Of a DNA stretch of 6,533 bases, positions 5,978-6,533 are shown in pieces; positions within the stretch are counted from its first letter, which is position 1, and every line of letters begins with the position of its first letter. A model generated the notes under the pieces. The model saw nothing but the letters and a program-made list of their open reading frames with translations. It made no database searches and was not told where the DNA came from. The translations under genes were made by a program, and so were the position numbers. This DNA comes from an uncultured Clostridium sp. (GTDB taxonomy: Bacteria > Bacillota > Clostridia > TANB77 > CAG-508), in NCBI GenBank assembly GCA_947057875.1, contig CAMSEX010000070.1, positions 1 to 6,533 on the forward strand. Direction: 5' to 3'.

Positions 5978-6489
5978 TTAATTCCCAATTTTTCCAATTC
6001 TTCAAAACGTTTAATCTTCTGTGTTGTCGTTTTTATCAGTTCTTCCTCAGTAACCGTTAATTCTTTTACATATTTATAAGTTGGCATTTTTTTATTCATT
6101 TCTTTAATTTGCTTCCAAATCGCATTTCTAATCTCTTCTTCTTTTTCAAAACCAAATTCTGTTTGGAAAACTTCTTTATCATACACCACTTTTGCTGCCA
6201 TTTTCAAATCAATTTTATCATCATCTTCTGGCCTGCCATACACCATTGATTCTTTCACACCTTTTATGTCATTTATCATTGCCTCAATTTCTTCTGGATA
6301 AATATTTTTTCCATTTTTTAAAACAATCACATTCTTTTTGCGACCTGTAATATGTAAAAATTCCTCTTTATCAAAATAGCCCAAATCGCCTGTATGGAAC
6401 CAACCATCTATAATTGCCTCTTTGGTTGCCTCTTCATGATTGATATAACCAGCCATGACTGTATCACCTTTTACAATAATTTCGCCAAT
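5971..6489 (-). CDS. AMP-forming acyl-CoA synthetase (long-chain fatty acid--CoA ligase type), C-terminal fragment
   Basis: This is the C-terminal 172 residues of an ANL-superfamily adenylating enzyme, which activates a carboxylic acid with ATP to an acyl-AMP and then forms the CoA thioester. Counting from the first genomic residue (Ile, IGEIIVKG), the fragment shows the motif GEIIVKG (2-8), the ATP-binding HTGD (32-35), the hinge and A8 region TGRKKNVI...KNGKNIYPEEIE (48-69), and near the end KTTTQKIKRFEEL (153-165), in which Lys158 fits the catalytic A10 lysine. The KNGKNIYPEEIE and KTTTQKIKR strings favour the long-chain acyl-CoA synthetase branch, but the substrate pocket lies in the missing N-terminal part. 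Full-length relatives have 500-640 residues, so about two thirds are lost at the contig end. A start at GTG 6504 would be false because 6490-6504 is adapter and adds MLFRS in frame. No clear terminator follows the stop. Confidence 0.93.
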   Translation of the reverse strand: MGEIIVKGDTVMAGYINHEEATKEAIIDGWFHTGDLGYFDKEEFLHITGRKKNVIVLKNGKNIYPEEIEAMINDIKGVKESMVYGRPEDDDKIDLKMAAKVVYDKEVFQTEFGFEKEEEIRNAIWKQIKEMNKKMPTYKYVKELTVTEEELIKTTTQKIKRFEELEKLGINS

Positions 6490-6533
6490 AGATCGGAAGA
6501 GCACACGTCTGAACTCCAGTCACCTCTCGTCAT
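6490..6533. other. Illumina TruSeq adapter contamination at contig end
   Basis: From the A at 6490 the sequence is AGATCGGAAGAGCACACGTC and continues to 6523 exactly as the standard 34-base TruSeq read-1 3' adapter. The next eight bases, CTCTCGTC (6524-6531), sit where the i7 index belongs, and AT (6532-6533) begins the following adapter segment. This is untrimmed sequencing adapter, not genomic DNA. Genomic sequence ends at 6489. Confidence 0.98.

Overview
This is an A+T-rich fragment (roughly 30% G+C by eye) from a low-G+C, endospore-forming member of the Bacillota, most likely an anaerobic Clostridia-type lineage. The evidence is a complete GerA-family germinant receptor operon, strong AAGGAGG-type ribosome binding sites, consensus sigma-A promoters and a strongly A/T-biased codon choice. 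The species cannot be named from the sequence alone.

Layout: (1) Positions 2-4040, plus strand, hold a germinant receptor operon of four genes in the order A-B-C-D. They are a GerAA-type membrane subunit cut by the left edge of the window, a GerAB-type 10-helix permease-like subunit, a GerAC-type lipoprotein, and a 67-residue two-helix membrane protein that fits the small D subunit of some receptors. The genes overlap or nearly touch (14-base overlap, 8-base overlap, 17-base gap), as expected for one spore receptor complex. The operon promoter lies outside the window. (2) Positions 4030-4695, minus strand, hold thyX (flavin-dependent thymidylate synthase), with a clear sigma-A promoter at 4723-4751. 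Its 3' end overlaps the last germination gene tail to tail by 11 bases, with no terminator between them. (3) Positions 4818-4848 hold a hairpin terminator that works in both directions on paper. (4) Positions 4849-5790, minus strand, encode a 313-residue protein I do not recognise, with its own consensus promoter (5858-5886). (5) Positions 5892-5977 hold a compact set of inverted and tandem repeats between this promoter and the next gene. (6) Positions 5971-6489, minus strand, hold the C-terminal third of an AMP-forming acyl-CoA synthetase.

The last 44 bases (6490-6533) are not genomic. They match the Illumina TruSeq read-1 3' adapter followed by an 8-base index and the start of the next adapter segment, so the true contig ends at 6489. 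Automatic gene calling would start the acyl-CoA synthetase inside this adapter, giving a false N-terminus (MLFRS).

Functionally, the germination operon is a self-contained unit. The minus-strand genes are unrelated housekeeping or unknown functions. I see no mobile element, CRISPR array, tRNA or rRNA. I found no convincing new system. The most worthwhile leads are the small D-type subunit, the likely antisense overlap of the germination mRNA with thyX, the unknown 313-residue protein and the repeat cluster upstream of its promoter.
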